Of a DNA stretch of 64,000 nucleotides, positions 41,887 to 49,268 are shown piece after piece. The notes under the pieces are model-generated. The model did no database searches and was not told where the DNA came from. It saw only the letters and a list, made by a program, of their open reading frames with translations. Source of the DNA: AC-32 sp963728765 (GTDB lineage: Bacteria > Actinomycetota > Thermoleophilia > Gaiellales > Gaiellaceae); the NCBI GenBank assembly GCA_963728765.1, contig CAVSKX010000002.1:186001-250000 (forward strand), read 5' to 3'. The first letter of the stretch is position 1. Every line of letters starts with the position of its first letter. Made by a program: the position numbers and the translations under genes.

Positions 41887-42915
41887 ATGCCGCCTCGAAA
41901 CCTTCCCTTCCCCCCGATGGAGGCCGAGACCGTCGAGGAATTGCCGACTGGCGAGTGGCAGTACGAGCCGAAGTGGGACGGCTTCCGCGGGGTGCTCGAG
42001 AACCTCGGCGGCGGGCTGCGCCTCTGGTCGCGCAACGGGCGGCCGCTGCTGCGCTACTTCCCGGAGCTCGAGGAGGTCGGCGCGAAGCTCCCGCCGGAGT
42101 CGGCGCTCGACGGGGAGATCATCGTCGCCCGCAAGGGGCGGCTCGAGTTCGACCAGCTCCAGATGCGGCTCCATCCGGCGGAGAGCCGGATCAGGCGCCT
42201 GTCGGCGGAGATCCCGGCCGAGTACGTCGCGTTCGACCTGCTCGTCTGGAAAGGCGAGCCGGTGCACGAGCAGCCGCTCGAGAAACGCCGCCGCGAGCTC
42301 GAGCGCAAGGCCAAGGCGTTCCGGCTCTCTCCGGCGGTCCGCGACCCGAGGCAGGCGGCGAAGTGGCTCGCGCGGCTCGAGCAGGCCGGCCTGGACGGCG
42401 TGATCGCGAAGCGGCTGGGGGTGTCGTACCTCCCGGGCTCGCGCGACGGCGTCGTCAAGGTGAAGCCGTACAAGACCGCCGACTGCGTGATCGTCGGCTT
42501 CCGCTGGAGCGACAAGGCCGACGGCCGGATCTCGACGTTGCTGCTCGGGCTCTACGGCGACGACGGCTCGCTCGACTTCGTCGGGCACTGCTCGGGGTTC
42601 CCGGCCGCGGTGCGGCGCGAGCTCGAGGCCGAGCTGCCGACGATGCTCGCGCCCGGGCAGCTCAGCGACCGGCGCATCCCCGGCGGCCAGAGCCGCTGGT
42701 CGCGCGGCAAGGAGCTCGACTGGAACCCGGTGCGCCCCGAGCTCGTCTGCGAGGTCCGCTTCGACAAGCTCGAGGGCAACCGCTTCCGCCACGGGACGCG
42801 CTTCCTGCGCTTCCGTCCCGACAAGGACGCGTCGGCATGCACCTGGGACCAGGTCAGGCCGAAGCGAAAGCGCGGCGACCCGACCGTCGAGAGCCTGCTC
42901 GCTACCGAACAGTGA
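41887..42915 (+). CDS. ATP-dependent DNA ligase (LigD/LigC ligase type)
   Basis: 342 residues. Motif I is EPKWDGFR (adenylated Lys), then DGEIIV (motif III), YVAFDLLVW (motif IIIa), DGVIAKRLG (motif IV) and VVKVKPYKTADCVIVGF (motif V), followed by an OB-fold ending near CTWDQVRPKRKR. It seals nicks and double-strand ends in bacterial end joining. Here it is a free-standing ligase, while the polymerase domain usually fused in LigD is the convergent neighbour. No Ku gene is in the window. Confidence 0.9.
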   Translation: MPPRNLPFPPMEAETVEELPTGEWQYEPKWDGFRGVLENLGGGLRLWSRNGRPLLRYFPELEEVGAKLPPESALDGEIIVARKGRLEFDQLQMRLHPAESRIRRLSAEIPAEYVAFDLLVWKGEPVHEQPLEKRRRELERKAKAFRLSPAVRDPRQAAKWLARLEQAGLDGVIAKRLGVSYLPGSRDGVVKVKPYKTADCVIVGFRWSDKADGRISTLLLGLYGDDGSLDFVGHCSGFPAAVRRELEAELPTMLAPGQLSDRRIPGGQSRWSRGKELDWNPVRPELVCEVRFDKLEGNRFRHGTRFLRFRPDKDASACTWDQVRPKRKRGDPTVESLLATEQ

Positions 42916-42947
42916 CTGTCACTGTGACTGTCACTGTGACTGTCACT
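42912..42947. repeat. Three tandem 12-bp self-complementary repeats
   Basis: Three copies of GTGACTGTCACT. Each holds the palindrome GTGAC-T-GTCAC. The array starts inside the ligase stop codon and fills the gap between the two convergent ligase/polymerase genes, so it may act as a bidirectional terminator. Confidence 0.7.
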
Positions 42948-42957
42948 GTTTCAACAG

Positions 42958-43935
42958 CTAGCCGCGCTGGTCGCGGCCGCGCTGGTCGCTGACCCACCGG
43001 CGCGCGCGGCTGTTCGGCTTCGGCTCGCCGATCGACGAGTCCCCCGGCGGCAGGCCGAGCTGCTCGAAGCGCGGCAGCAGGCTCGCCTTGCGCCGCCACA
43101 TTCCGGCCGTGAGGTCGCCGACCTTCTCGAGCCGCTTCGGCAGCGTCGGCACCGTGAAGCGCGACGGGTCGGAGCGCGCGACCTCGTCCCAGCGCAGCGG
43201 CGTGGACACGCGCGCGTCCGGGGTCGGCCGCACGGAATATGCGGAGGCGATCGTCCGGTCGCGCGCGTTCTGGCCGAAATCGACGAAGACCCCGCGCCGG
43301 TCGGCCACGCGCCACGTCGTCGTAGCCACGTTCTGGTCGTCCACGCGCCGCTCGACCTCCTCCGCGAGCGCCTTGGCGAATCGCCGCACCTCCGGGAACG
43401 CGAGCTCCGGCCGGATCGGCGCGAGGATGTGCAGCCCGGTCGCACCCGAGGTCTTCGGGTACGACGCGAGACCGAGGTCGTCCATCACGTTCTTCACGAC
43501 CAGCGCGACCTCACGAACGAGCTCCCACGGATTGCCCTCGCTCGGGTCGAGGTCGATCAGCAGGTAGTCCGGCCGCTCGATGTCGTCCACGCGCGAGTGC
43601 CACGTGTGCAGCTCGATGCAGCCGAGGTTCACCACCCACGCGAGCGCCGCAGCGTTGTCGACGACGGCGAAGACCGTGGTATGGCCACTTGGGAACCGCA
43701 CGAACTTCTCGTCCACGAAGTCCGGGTGCCGCGGCACGCGTTTCTGGTGGAAGAAGTCCCCCTCGACGCCGTTCGGGAAGCGCTTCATGTGGAACAGCCG
43801 ACGCCGGAGGTGGTGGAGCGCCAACGGTGCGACGCCGAGGTAGTAGCCGACGAGGTCGCCCTTCGTCAGGCCGGGCTCGGGGAAGAACACCTTGTCCGGA
43901 CTCGTGATCGAAACGTCGTGCCGGCCGATCCGCAC
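42958..43935 (-). CDS. LigD-type polymerase (archaeo-eukaryotic primase fold)
   Basis: 325 residues of the LigD polymerase family. Anchors are GLTKGDLVGYYLGVAPLAL, RFPNGVEGDFFHQKRVPRH, the catalytic acidic motif DYLLIDLDPSEG, the conserved LASYPKTSGATGLHILAPI and FVDFGQNARDRTIASAYSVR. It fills gaps with ribo- or deoxynucleotides during end joining. The GTG at 43935 is supported by CATACT 7 nt upstream and the start of homology (GRHDVSITSPDKVFFPE). Convergent with the ligase. Confidence 0.88.
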   Translation of the reverse strand: MRIGRHDVSITSPDKVFFPEPGLTKGDLVGYYLGVAPLALHHLRRRLFHMKRFPNGVEGDFFHQKRVPRHPDFVDEKFVRFPSGHTTVFAVVDNAAALAWVVNLGCIELHTWHSRVDDIERPDYLLIDLDPSEGNPWELVREVALVVKNVMDDLGLASYPKTSGATGLHILAPIRPELAFPEVRRFAKALAEEVERRVDDQNVATTTWRVADRRGVFVDFGQNARDRTIASAYSVRPTPDARVSTPLRWDEVARSDPSRFTVPTLPKRLEKVGDLTAGMWRRKASLLPRFEQLGLPPGDSSIGEPKPNSRARRWVSDQRGRDQRG

Positions 43936-43942
43936 GCGCCCA

Positions 43943-43948
43943 AGTATG
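43943..43948 (-). promoter_or_regulatory. -10 box of the LigD-type polymerase gene
   Basis: On the minus strand CATACT ends 7 nt before GTG 43935. Leaderless arrangement. Confidence 0.4.
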
Positions 43949-44127
43949 AAAGCGGCGAGTCGAGAGGGGGCCGCCGGAGTGCCCCCTCTCGATGTCCAGC
44001 CAACGAGGCGGCCACGTCGCGCGCGAGCCGATAAAGGAATCCCAGCTCGAGGTGCCGCCGCCGTCGATCGCGATCGTGCCCTTCCGGCGCGAGACGTCGA
44101 CGCGCGCAGTTGTGGTCCGTTGGGACC

Positions 44128-44218
44128 GGCGGTCGCCGAGCAGACGCCGCCGCGGCCGTCCGTGACGCTGAAGGCGATCCGGTAGACGCGGCCGTCGACA
44201 GCGGCCTCGGTGTCGTTG
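44128..44218 (-). pseudogene. Fragment of a secreted repeat protein
   Basis: A short minus-strand stretch reads GRVYRIAFSVTDGRGGVC, the signature of a PKD/cadherin-like extracellular repeat. Neither a start nor a full domain surrounds it, and the next coding-like segment is in another frame. The rest of the 500 bp between the polymerase gene and tRNA-Ser(GGA) holds only tRNA terminator hairpins. Confidence 0.3.
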
Positions 44219-44346
44219 GACGGTTCATGTGCCTGCTCGTTTCGACCCCATCCTCGGTTGGCGGAGCAGCCACCTTCGGCTCTCGACCTAACACGGCCAC
44301 CACGACGCGGTAACAATCGCGCAACACCCGGCGCTCGCAGACGAAA

Positions 44347-44366
44347 GGGCCCGGTTACCCGGGCCC
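44347..44366 (-). terminator. Second hairpin downstream of tRNA-Ser(GGA)
   Basis: GGGCCCGG-TTAC-CCGGGCCC, followed on the minus strand by TTTCGT. Possible backup terminator. Confidence 0.45.
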
Positions 44367-44378
44367 CCAGTTCCAGGC

Positions 44379-44405
44379 GGCCGCGCCGGCAAAGCCGGCA
44401 CGGCC
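44379..44405 (-). terminator. Hairpin downstream of tRNA-Ser(GGA)
   Basis: GGCCGCGCCGGC-AAA-GCCGGCACGGCC, a 12-bp stem with one mismatch, 31 nt after the tRNA on the minus strand. Confidence 0.5.
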
Positions 44406-44436
44406 TCCAATCGGCATCGCAAGCGACGCCTCAGAA

Positions 44437-44525
44437 CGGAGAGGGCGGGATTTGAACCCGCGATGGACCTTTCGGCCCATACGCGATTTCCAGTCGCGCT
44501 CCTTAGACCACTCGGACACCTCTCC
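44437..44525 (-). tRNA. tRNA-Ser(GGA)
   Basis: An 89-nt class II tRNA. Acceptor GGAGAGG/CCTCTCC, anticodon GGA in the loop ACTGGAAAT, long variable arm, T arm CGGG-TTCAAAT-CCCG, discriminator G. CCA is not encoded. Confidence 0.95.
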
Positions 44526-44559
44526 AAGCGGCGCCCAGCGTAGCGCGACCCAAGTGGTC

Positions 44560-44844
44560 CTACATCGACCCCTGGAAGACGACGTCGTACCGGTTCACCG
44601 AGGCGCGGTTGCCCGGAGTGTCGCCGGGATCCATGTTGTTCAGGATCTCGTCGCCCTGGCGGTAGTCGTCCTCGTTCTCGAAGAAGAGAACGACCATCGA
44701 CCGCTCGGCTTCGGGGTCGTGCAGAACGACGATCTCCTTGGCGTTCAGTCCTTCGGGCGGGTCTTGCCCCTGCATCTCGGAGCTCATGGCGTCCATCCGG
44801 TCCTTGCTGACGCCGTCGAAGGTGACCACGCGCGCGAGTGCCAT
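44560..44844 (-). CDS. Small soluble protein, possible dimeric alpha/beta-barrel
   Basis: 94 residues: MALARVVTFDGVSKDRMDAM, then GLNAKEIVVLHDPEAERSMV, VLFFENEDDYRQGDEIL and VNRYDVVFQGSM. The strand-helix-strand pattern and ENEDDYRQGDEIL helix resemble ABM-type dimeric barrel proteins, with no clear active site. The ATG at 44844 with GGGAGG upstream is preferred over the longer ORF. Upstream lies the gene-free structured region. Confidence 0.6.
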   Translation of the reverse strand: MALARVVTFDGVSKDRMDAMSSEMQGQDPPEGLNAKEIVVLHDPEAERSMVVLFFENEDDYRQGDEILNNMDPGDTPGNRASVNRYDVVFQGSM

Positions 44845-45075
44845 CTCAGCCTCCCTGGTCGTTTGGGCGACCCTACCGCTCGTTCCCGGCGGATGCTGAC
44901 CCGGCTTCTGACCTCCCACTTCCTTCCGGCCAAGCGACGGCTCGTCCGAGCGTCGTGTCTACAGCGCCGTCGCAGCCCACACAGACGCAGCTCACACTGC
45001 GCGCGTTGGCGCCGGTGCGGTTGCCGGGGACAGCGGCGTTCGGCTCGCCGCCCGGCCCCCGTGGCTTGGCAAAGT

Positions 45076-45158
45076 AAGAGAGCCGGGCGACTCCCCAACC
45101 TGCTTGGGGCTGGAAGCCGCCAGTCCCGGCGGGGGCCCCTTGTCGCCCGGCATCTCTT
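45076..45158. ncRNA. Structured element E1 (candidate ncRNA)
   Basis: Outer stem AAGAGAGCCGGGCGAC (45076-45091) pairs with GTCGCCCGGC-a-TCTCTT (45142-45158): 16 bp with one bulged base. Inside is hairpin CCCCAA-CCTGC-TTGGGG (45093-45109). No ORF with coding bias overlaps it. Strand unknown. Confidence 0.45.
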
Positions 45159-45184
45159 GGATGCGCTTGTCGTACGGCTCTTGT

Positions 45185-45292
45185 GACGCCCCGGTTTGCC
45201 GCCTCGGACGGCAGGGCGACTATTTGGTCTCGCGCGAGCCGCAGTAAGCGCGATTCCCAGTTGCCGCAGTCAGCCCTGCCGCCGGGGAAGTC
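45185..45292. ncRNA. Structured element E2 (candidate ncRNA)
   Basis: Nested stems. The outer stem is GAC-g-CCCCGG (45185-45194) with CCGGGG-aa-GTC (45282-45292). The inner stem is CGGCAGGGC (45209-45217) with GCCCTGCCG (45273-45281), which directly abuts the outer one. The enclosed loop is about 55 nt. Confidence 0.4.
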
Positions 45293-45380
45293 ATCCCATT
45301 CAGCGGCGCAGCGGAAACGTCATCGGGTAGCGGCGGCGGAGGCGCGCGGCTCAGTCGAGCGAGGTTTGACTAGCGCAAGG

Positions 45381-45483
45381 ACCGGTGGGGGCGCTCTCGC
45401 GGCAGGGTCAACGCGTTGAGGGAGAGTCACGCCTGTTGGAGAGGAGTCTGCTGAACTTCCCCCGGGAGTCACGCCGCGCTCCC
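45381..45483 (+). repeat. 103-bp dispersed repeat, copy A
   Basis: The reverse complement matches 54974-55076 at roughly nine positions short of identity over 103 bp, including an exact GTTGACCCTGCCGCGAGAGC block. It contains the palindrome TCAACGCGTTGA. It lies between other structured elements and near tRNA-Ser genes. Confidence 0.7.
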
Positions 45484-45502
45484 AGCACACATAGGAGAGG
45501 CT

Positions 45503-45562
45503 GGGCGGCTCCTCACTCTCCCGCCAAGAGAGAGATGGGCGTCAGTCCCTCGGGAGCCGCCC
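45503..45562. ncRNA. Structured element E4 (candidate ncRNA)
   Basis: Closing stem GGGCGGCTCC / GGAGCCGCCC (10 bp, perfect) around 40 nt that contain CTCTC-CCGCCAA-GAGAG. Confidence 0.4.
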
Positions 45563-45660
45563 GGCGCGTAAGAGGACGCCCCAGCGAGTCGAACCTTGCG
45601 GACTGGCACCGTTCGAATGGTCAGTTGTGCCTGCATTTGATGATGTTCTAGGCTCTAGCC

Positions 45661-45734
45661 GGGCCAGAGCGACAAACCCCTAGGGAGAGGGGCGGCCGAT
45701 TTCCGAGGACTCTGCGGCACGCTCGCTCTGGCCC
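45661..45734. ncRNA. Structured element E5 (candidate ncRNA)
   Basis: Closing stem GGGCCAGAGCGA / TCGCTCTGGCCC (12 bp, perfect) around 50 nt that contain a small CCCCT/AGGGG hairpin. Together E1-E5 fill most of the gene-free interval 44845-45826, where I see no convincing CDS. Confidence 0.45.
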
Positions 45735-45826
45735 GCCAGCTAGCGGCTCGTCCGGGCATCTCAGCGCATGGAGCCGAGCAGGGAGCCCGCCTGGAGACGG
45801 GCTATACCTGCAACTGAGCCAAAAAG

Positions 45827-45915
45827 CGGAGGGGGAGGGATTTGAACCCTCGCGGGACGAAACCGCCCCGAACGGTTTTCGAGACCGCCGCATTCGACCG
45901 CTCTGCCACCCCTCC
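45827..45915 (-). tRNA. tRNA-Ser(CGA)
   Basis: An 89-nt class II tRNA. Acceptor GGAGGGG/CCCCTCC, anticodon CGA in loop TCTCGAAAA, long variable arm, T arm GAGGG-TTCAAAT-CCCTC. A TTTTT run follows within 6 nt on the minus strand as a likely terminator. Confidence 0.95.
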
Positions 45916-45929
45916 GAGGTGCGCGCCAT

Positions 45930-45959
45930 AGGGTAGCGACGAAGAGGCTCGGCTATCCT
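45930..45959. promoter_or_regulatory. Divergent promoter of the two tRNA-Ser genes
   Basis: TACCCT on the minus strand (45930-45935) precedes tRNA-Ser(CGA), and TATCCT on the plus strand (45954-45959) precedes tRNA-Ser(GCT). Both are at usual -10 distances. The whole intergenic gap is 56 bp. Confidence 0.45.
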
Positions 45960-45971
45960 GTCCCGGCCCGC

Positions 45972-46063
45972 GGAGAAGTGGCCGAGTGGCTGAAGGCGGC
46001 GCCCTGCTAAGGCGTTAGGTGGGGAGAATCCCTGCCTCGAGGGTTCGAATCCCTCCTTCTCCG
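45972..46063 (+). tRNA. tRNA-Ser(GCT)
   Basis: A 92-nt class II tRNA. Acceptor GGAGAAG/CTTCTCC, anticodon GCT in loop CTGCTAA, long variable arm, T arm GAGGG-TTCGAAT-CCCTC, discriminator G. Confidence 0.95.
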
Positions 46064-46076
46064 CCTCGTAGGTCGC

Positions 46077-47420
46077 CTAGAAGACCGCCTTTCCCGCGGC
46101 GTCGAGCTGGCGCCGCGCGGAGAGCAGGTCTGCCTTCGCGCCGAGGAAGTCCTTCTGGAAATCGGTCAGCTCGTGTGGGATCGCGAGGCCCTCACCGGGC
46201 GGTGGCACTCCGTCGAGAACCATCGCCTCGTGCCAGCGGGCCGACGCGTCGACGAGCGGCTGGTAGTCCGGGCGCTTGATCCGCCTCGCCGTCGACCGGG
46301 TCAGCAGCTCGCCGAGGTGGTTCGCCGCCGCGACGCGCTTGCCCATGTTCGGGATGGAGCCGTTGGCCTTCCGGCAGAAGCGGGTCAGGATCGTCTTGAT
46401 GATCGACGTGTGGTCGTAGACGGTCTTCGACACCGACCCGCGGGCGATGTACGGCGAGACGACCAGCGCGGGCACGCGGGGCCCGTACCGCCGCATCGTC
46501 GACCGGTTGTCCGCGGCCTTGGGCGGCTGGACGTGGTCGAAGAAGCCGCCGTGCTCGTCGTAGGTGATCACCAGCAGCGTCTTCCTCCAGGCCGGGCTCT
46601 GGAAGAGCGCGTCGACGAGTTGCAGCACGAGCTTCTGGCCGGCGCGGAGGTCGGACGGCGGGTGGTCGTCGTTCGAGCCCGCGGGGCCGAAGGTGAGGTC
46701 GTAGAAGTTCGGGTCGATCCACGAGACGGCTGGCAGGTCGCCCTTCCTGGCGCGCTCGATGAAGCTCCGGTGGCCGAAGACGTCGCGCCGGTCGAAATAC
46801 GCGGGGACGTTCTCGAGCGAGAGGCCGATCTCGGGATCGATGAGCCAGATGGTCGGCACGTAGTCGTGCGAGTACCAGCGCCACTGGTCGGGTTTCAGGT
46901 GGCGCACGAACGACGGCACGTTGTACGGACGGCTGGGCTTGATGTTGTTGCGGAGCCCGTGCGACGTCCCGCCGAGCGCGTAGCAGCGATTCGGCATCGT
47001 GGCGCCCGGGACCGAGCAGAACCAGTGGTCGCAGACGCAGAACTCCCGGGCGAGAAAGTCGTAGACCGGGAGGTGCTCGGCCGGGTGGTAGGCCATCACC
47101 ACACCGGGATTTGCGCCGCCGGCCTTGCGCGTCTTCATGAAGTTCGAGACGTAGCCGCCGCAGTCGTTCGCCACCTGCTCGTCCACGCACCAGCCGGAGT
47201 GGCAAGGGTCCTGCGCCTTGTTCATCGTCGTCCGAGCGGCGGGACGGACATGGAACGTCTCGCCTCGGTACTCGTTCTTCATCTCCAGGGCCGGCCCTTC
47301 GATGTCCCCCCGATCTTGCTCGATCGTCAGGAAGCCGAGCATGTGGTCGAACGACCGGTTCTCCATCATCAGGACGACGATGTGGTCGATCTTGCGGAGG
47401 TTCTCGTCGGCCTCAGTCAT
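46077..47420 (-). CDS. Phosphoesterase/phospholipase C family protein
   Basis: 447 residues of the alkaline-phosphatase-like PF04185 family (phospholipase C / AcpA). Motifs are IDHIVVLMMENRSFDHMLGF (metal ligand Glu-Asn), CSVPGATMPNRCYALGGTSH with the nucleophile region, VITYDEHGGFFDHV (metal-binding Asp/His) and VYDHTSIIKTIL (Asp/His). Relatives are usually Tat-exported, but this start shows no signal peptide. It is encoded 3 nt after the cupredoxin gene, so the pair is likely co-transcribed. Substrate (phospholipid or phosphomonoester) uncertain. Confidence 0.85.
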   Translation of the reverse strand: MTEADENLRKIDHIVVLMMENRSFDHMLGFLTIEQDRGDIEGPALEMKNEYRGETFHVRPAARTTMNKAQDPCHSGWCVDEQVANDCGGYVSNFMKTRKAGGANPGVVMAYHPAEHLPVYDFLAREFCVCDHWFCSVPGATMPNRCYALGGTSHGLRNNIKPSRPYNVPSFVRHLKPDQWRWYSHDYVPTIWLIDPEIGLSLENVPAYFDRRDVFGHRSFIERARKGDLPAVSWIDPNFYDLTFGPAGSNDDHPPSDLRAGQKLVLQLVDALFQSPAWRKTLLVITYDEHGGFFDHVQPPKAADNRSTMRRYGPRVPALVVSPYIARGSVSKTVYDHTSIIKTILTRFCRKANGSIPNMGKRVAAANHLGELLTRSTARRIKRPDYQPLVDASARWHEAMVLDGVPPPGEGLAIPHELTDFQKDFLGAKADLLSARRQLDAAGKAVF

Positions 47421-47423
47421 CGC

Positions 47424-48011
47424 TCAGGTGACCGTGAGCTTCACGTCCATCCCGGCTTCCTTGTGGCCCGGGACCGAGCAGTAGAGGTCGTAGGTGCCCG
47501 GCTTCAGGTCGACCGACAGCGTCTTCGACTGGCCCGCATTGAGCAGCGGCGTCTTCGCGTCGACGCCGTTGCCCTGGACCACGAGGTCGTGCGGGATCGT
47601 GCCGTCGTTCTGGACGTCGAAGGTGACTTGGCCGGCATGCACCGCGATCTTGGGGAGCGCGATCTTGAACTCGGTCTCCTTCGCAACGACGTTCTGCGCA
47701 GCCTGAGTGGTGCCCGTGGTCGCCGTTTGCGTAGTGGATGTCTCGGTGGTCGTGCGCGCCGCCTCCGAGGTGGTGGGCTCCTCGCCCTTGGCCTCCGCCT
47801 CGGAGGTCTCCCGCGCGATGAAGATCACAGCGGACATCATTCCGACGAAGAAGAGCGCGCAGGTCACGATGAAGACGCGGAGGCCGCGCCCTGGGAACTG
47901 CGGCCGGTAGCGCGGCACGAGCATCGAGACGACAAGCGAGAACCCGGCGAAGCCCGCAACGCAGAGCCCCAGCCCCACCTTCTGCGTCGTCGAGAGGGCG
48001 AGCAGCAGCAC
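47424..48011 (-). CDS. Membrane-anchored cupredoxin-like protein
   Basis: 195 residues. Helices at about 10-32 (KVGLGLCVAGFAGFSLVVSM) and 45-68 precede a Thr/Ala-rich linker. A C-terminal cupredoxin domain carries type 1 copper ligands: His in IPHDLVV, then Cys-His-Met in YCSVPGHKEAGM. It is likely an extracytoplasmic electron carrier or copper-binding protein. GTG start at 48011. Upstream of the phosphoesterase on the same strand. Confidence 0.8.
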   Translation of the reverse strand: MLLLALSTTQKVGLGLCVAGFAGFSLVVSMLVPRYRPQFPGRGLRVFIVTCALFFVGMMSAVIFIARETSEAEAKGEEPTTSEAARTTTETSTTQTATTGTTQAAQNVVAKETEFKIALPKIAVHAGQVTFDVQNDGTIPHDLVVQGNGVDAKTPLLNAGQSKTLSVDLKPGTYDLYCSVPGHKEAGMDVKLTVT

Positions 48012-48116
48012 CGCGGGAACGTACCGCAGTTTGGGAGGCTCTGATGAAACACAGTCAATGTCCGCGGGCCACGCTGCGTCCCGAGAACGTGCGGCGTTCC
48101 GCCGGACCCTCCTGCG

Positions 48117-48860
48117 CTAGGTCGTTGCGGTATCGCCGGGGACCGGCTCGTCGAGCCCGGTCTCGGGCGGGCCGACCGGCTCCGGGGAGACCGGCCGCAG
48201 GTACAGATACTCGTAGAGCAGGGCCGCCAGCGCCCCACCGATGAGCGGGCCCACCCACCAGACCCAGGCGTCGCTCCAGACGTTCTGCACGAGCTCGGGG
48301 CCGAAGGCCCGGGCCGGGTTCATCGCGGCGCCGGTGTAGGGGCCGCCGATGTAGATGTCGAGCGTGATCGTGAGCCCAATGGCGAGGCCGGCGATCGAGC
48401 CGAACGTCCCGCGTGGATCCGCGGCCGTCGCGAAGATCACCCAGACCAGGAAGAAGGTCAGCACGCCCTCGATCACGACCGCGCTGCCGGCGCCGATCCC
48501 GTTCCCGACGGCCGGCGCGCCGAGGCCGACGGCGTTCACCTGGCGCTCCGGCAGGAGCCACGACAGCATGTACGCGGCCAGCACGGCCCCGATCAGCTGC
48601 GCGAACCAGTACGTCGCCGCGAGGCGGGCCTCCATCCGGCGTGTCACGACAAACCCGAGGGTGACGGCCGGGTTGAAGTGGCCGCCGGAGATGTGGCCGA
48701 CGGCCGAGGCCATGACGCCGATCGCGAGCCCGTGCGCGAGGCCGATGGCCGTGAGGTTGGTGCCCTGCGTCGCGATGATCGACCCCGCACCGACGAAGAT
48801 CAGCGTGAAGGTCCCGACGAACTCAGCGAGACCACGCTCCAGGAAGGCCTCTCCTGGCAC
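48117..48860 (-). CDS. Aquaporin/glycerol facilitator (MIP family)
   Basis: 247 residues with six helices and two half-helices. The NPA boxes are GGHFNPAVTLGF and GAAMNPARAFGP. The residues after the second NPA and the narrow-pore pattern lean to an AqpZ-type water channel. GTG start (MPGEAFLERG) with TAGGGT 7 nt upstream. The C-terminal tail is acidic and Pro-rich. Confidence 0.88.
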   Translation of the reverse strand: MPGEAFLERGLAEFVGTFTLIFVGAGSIIATQGTNLTAIGLAHGLAIGVMASAVGHISGGHFNPAVTLGFVVTRRMEARLAATYWFAQLIGAVLAAYMLSWLLPERQVNAVGLGAPAVGNGIGAGSAVVIEGVLTFFLVWVIFATAADPRGTFGSIAGLAIGLTITLDIYIGGPYTGAAMNPARAFGPELVQNVWSDAWVWWVGPLIGGALAALLYEYLYLRPVSPEPVGPPETGLDEPVPGDTATT

Positions 48861-48867
48861 GCGAAAA

Positions 48868-48873
48868 ACCCTA
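48868..48873 (-). promoter_or_regulatory. -10 box of the aquaporin gene
   Basis: On the minus strand TAGGGT ends 7 nt before GTG 48860. Leaderless arrangement. Confidence 0.4.
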
Positions 48874-48947
48874 GATCGGGGGTCGGACGCCGACGCTCCG
48901 GGGCCGACGTTCTACGCGGCGTATCACTGCGGAACGAAAGGCGACTC

Positions 48948-49028
48948 ATGTCTGCGGACACCCTCAAGCGCAAGATCCGCAACTTCCCGGTTGCGAACCT
49001 GAACATCCGCATCGCTGCGGCGCACTAG
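48948..49028 (+). CDS. Candidate 26-residue microprotein
   Basis: ATG 48948 opens MSADTLKRKIRNFP, a basic, amphipathic peptide ending NIRIAAAH at TAG 49026. Nearly all third positions are G or C, as in real genes here, and a GAAAGG run lies about 8 nt upstream of the ATG. It is isolated between the divergent aquaporin gene and the sialidase-like gene. The following 240 bp (49029-49268) show nothing else convincing. No family recognised. Confidence 0.4.
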   Translation: MSADTLKRKIRNFPVANLNIRIAAAH

Positions 49029-49268
49029 CTCCCGCGGCTAGCAGCCCAAGAGCGACGGCTCGCGGGCTTCGATGTTCTTGACGTATCGGAGCGTCGCGAT
49101 CGTCGGCGCCCCCCGGCCCGTTCAACCGCTGCCGGACCGGCGTTGTAGGGGGAGAGACCACGAGTTGCTGGTCCTTTCCGGCTCGCACGCCGTAAACGGT
49201 TGGAAGTGGAATCCGGAACGAGGCTTCTATATCTTCGGCCGGATGGGGTTCAACCGAAGGGGGATCAG

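Noticed and set aside
42912..42947. The 12-bp tandem repeat as a CRISPR-like array
   Set aside because: Units are contiguous with no spacers and only three copies are present, with no cas genes nearby. A terminator or simple repeat is more likely.
43936..44316. Extending the LigD-type polymerase to the long upstream ORF start
   Set aside because: The added 127 residues are Arg/Ala-rich and unlike the family. The homologous start and a -10 box both point to GTG 43935.
46173..48044. A long plus-strand open frame opposite the phosphoesterase and cupredoxin genes
   Set aside because: No recognisable domains; the minus strand carries clear enzyme and copper-ligand motifs.
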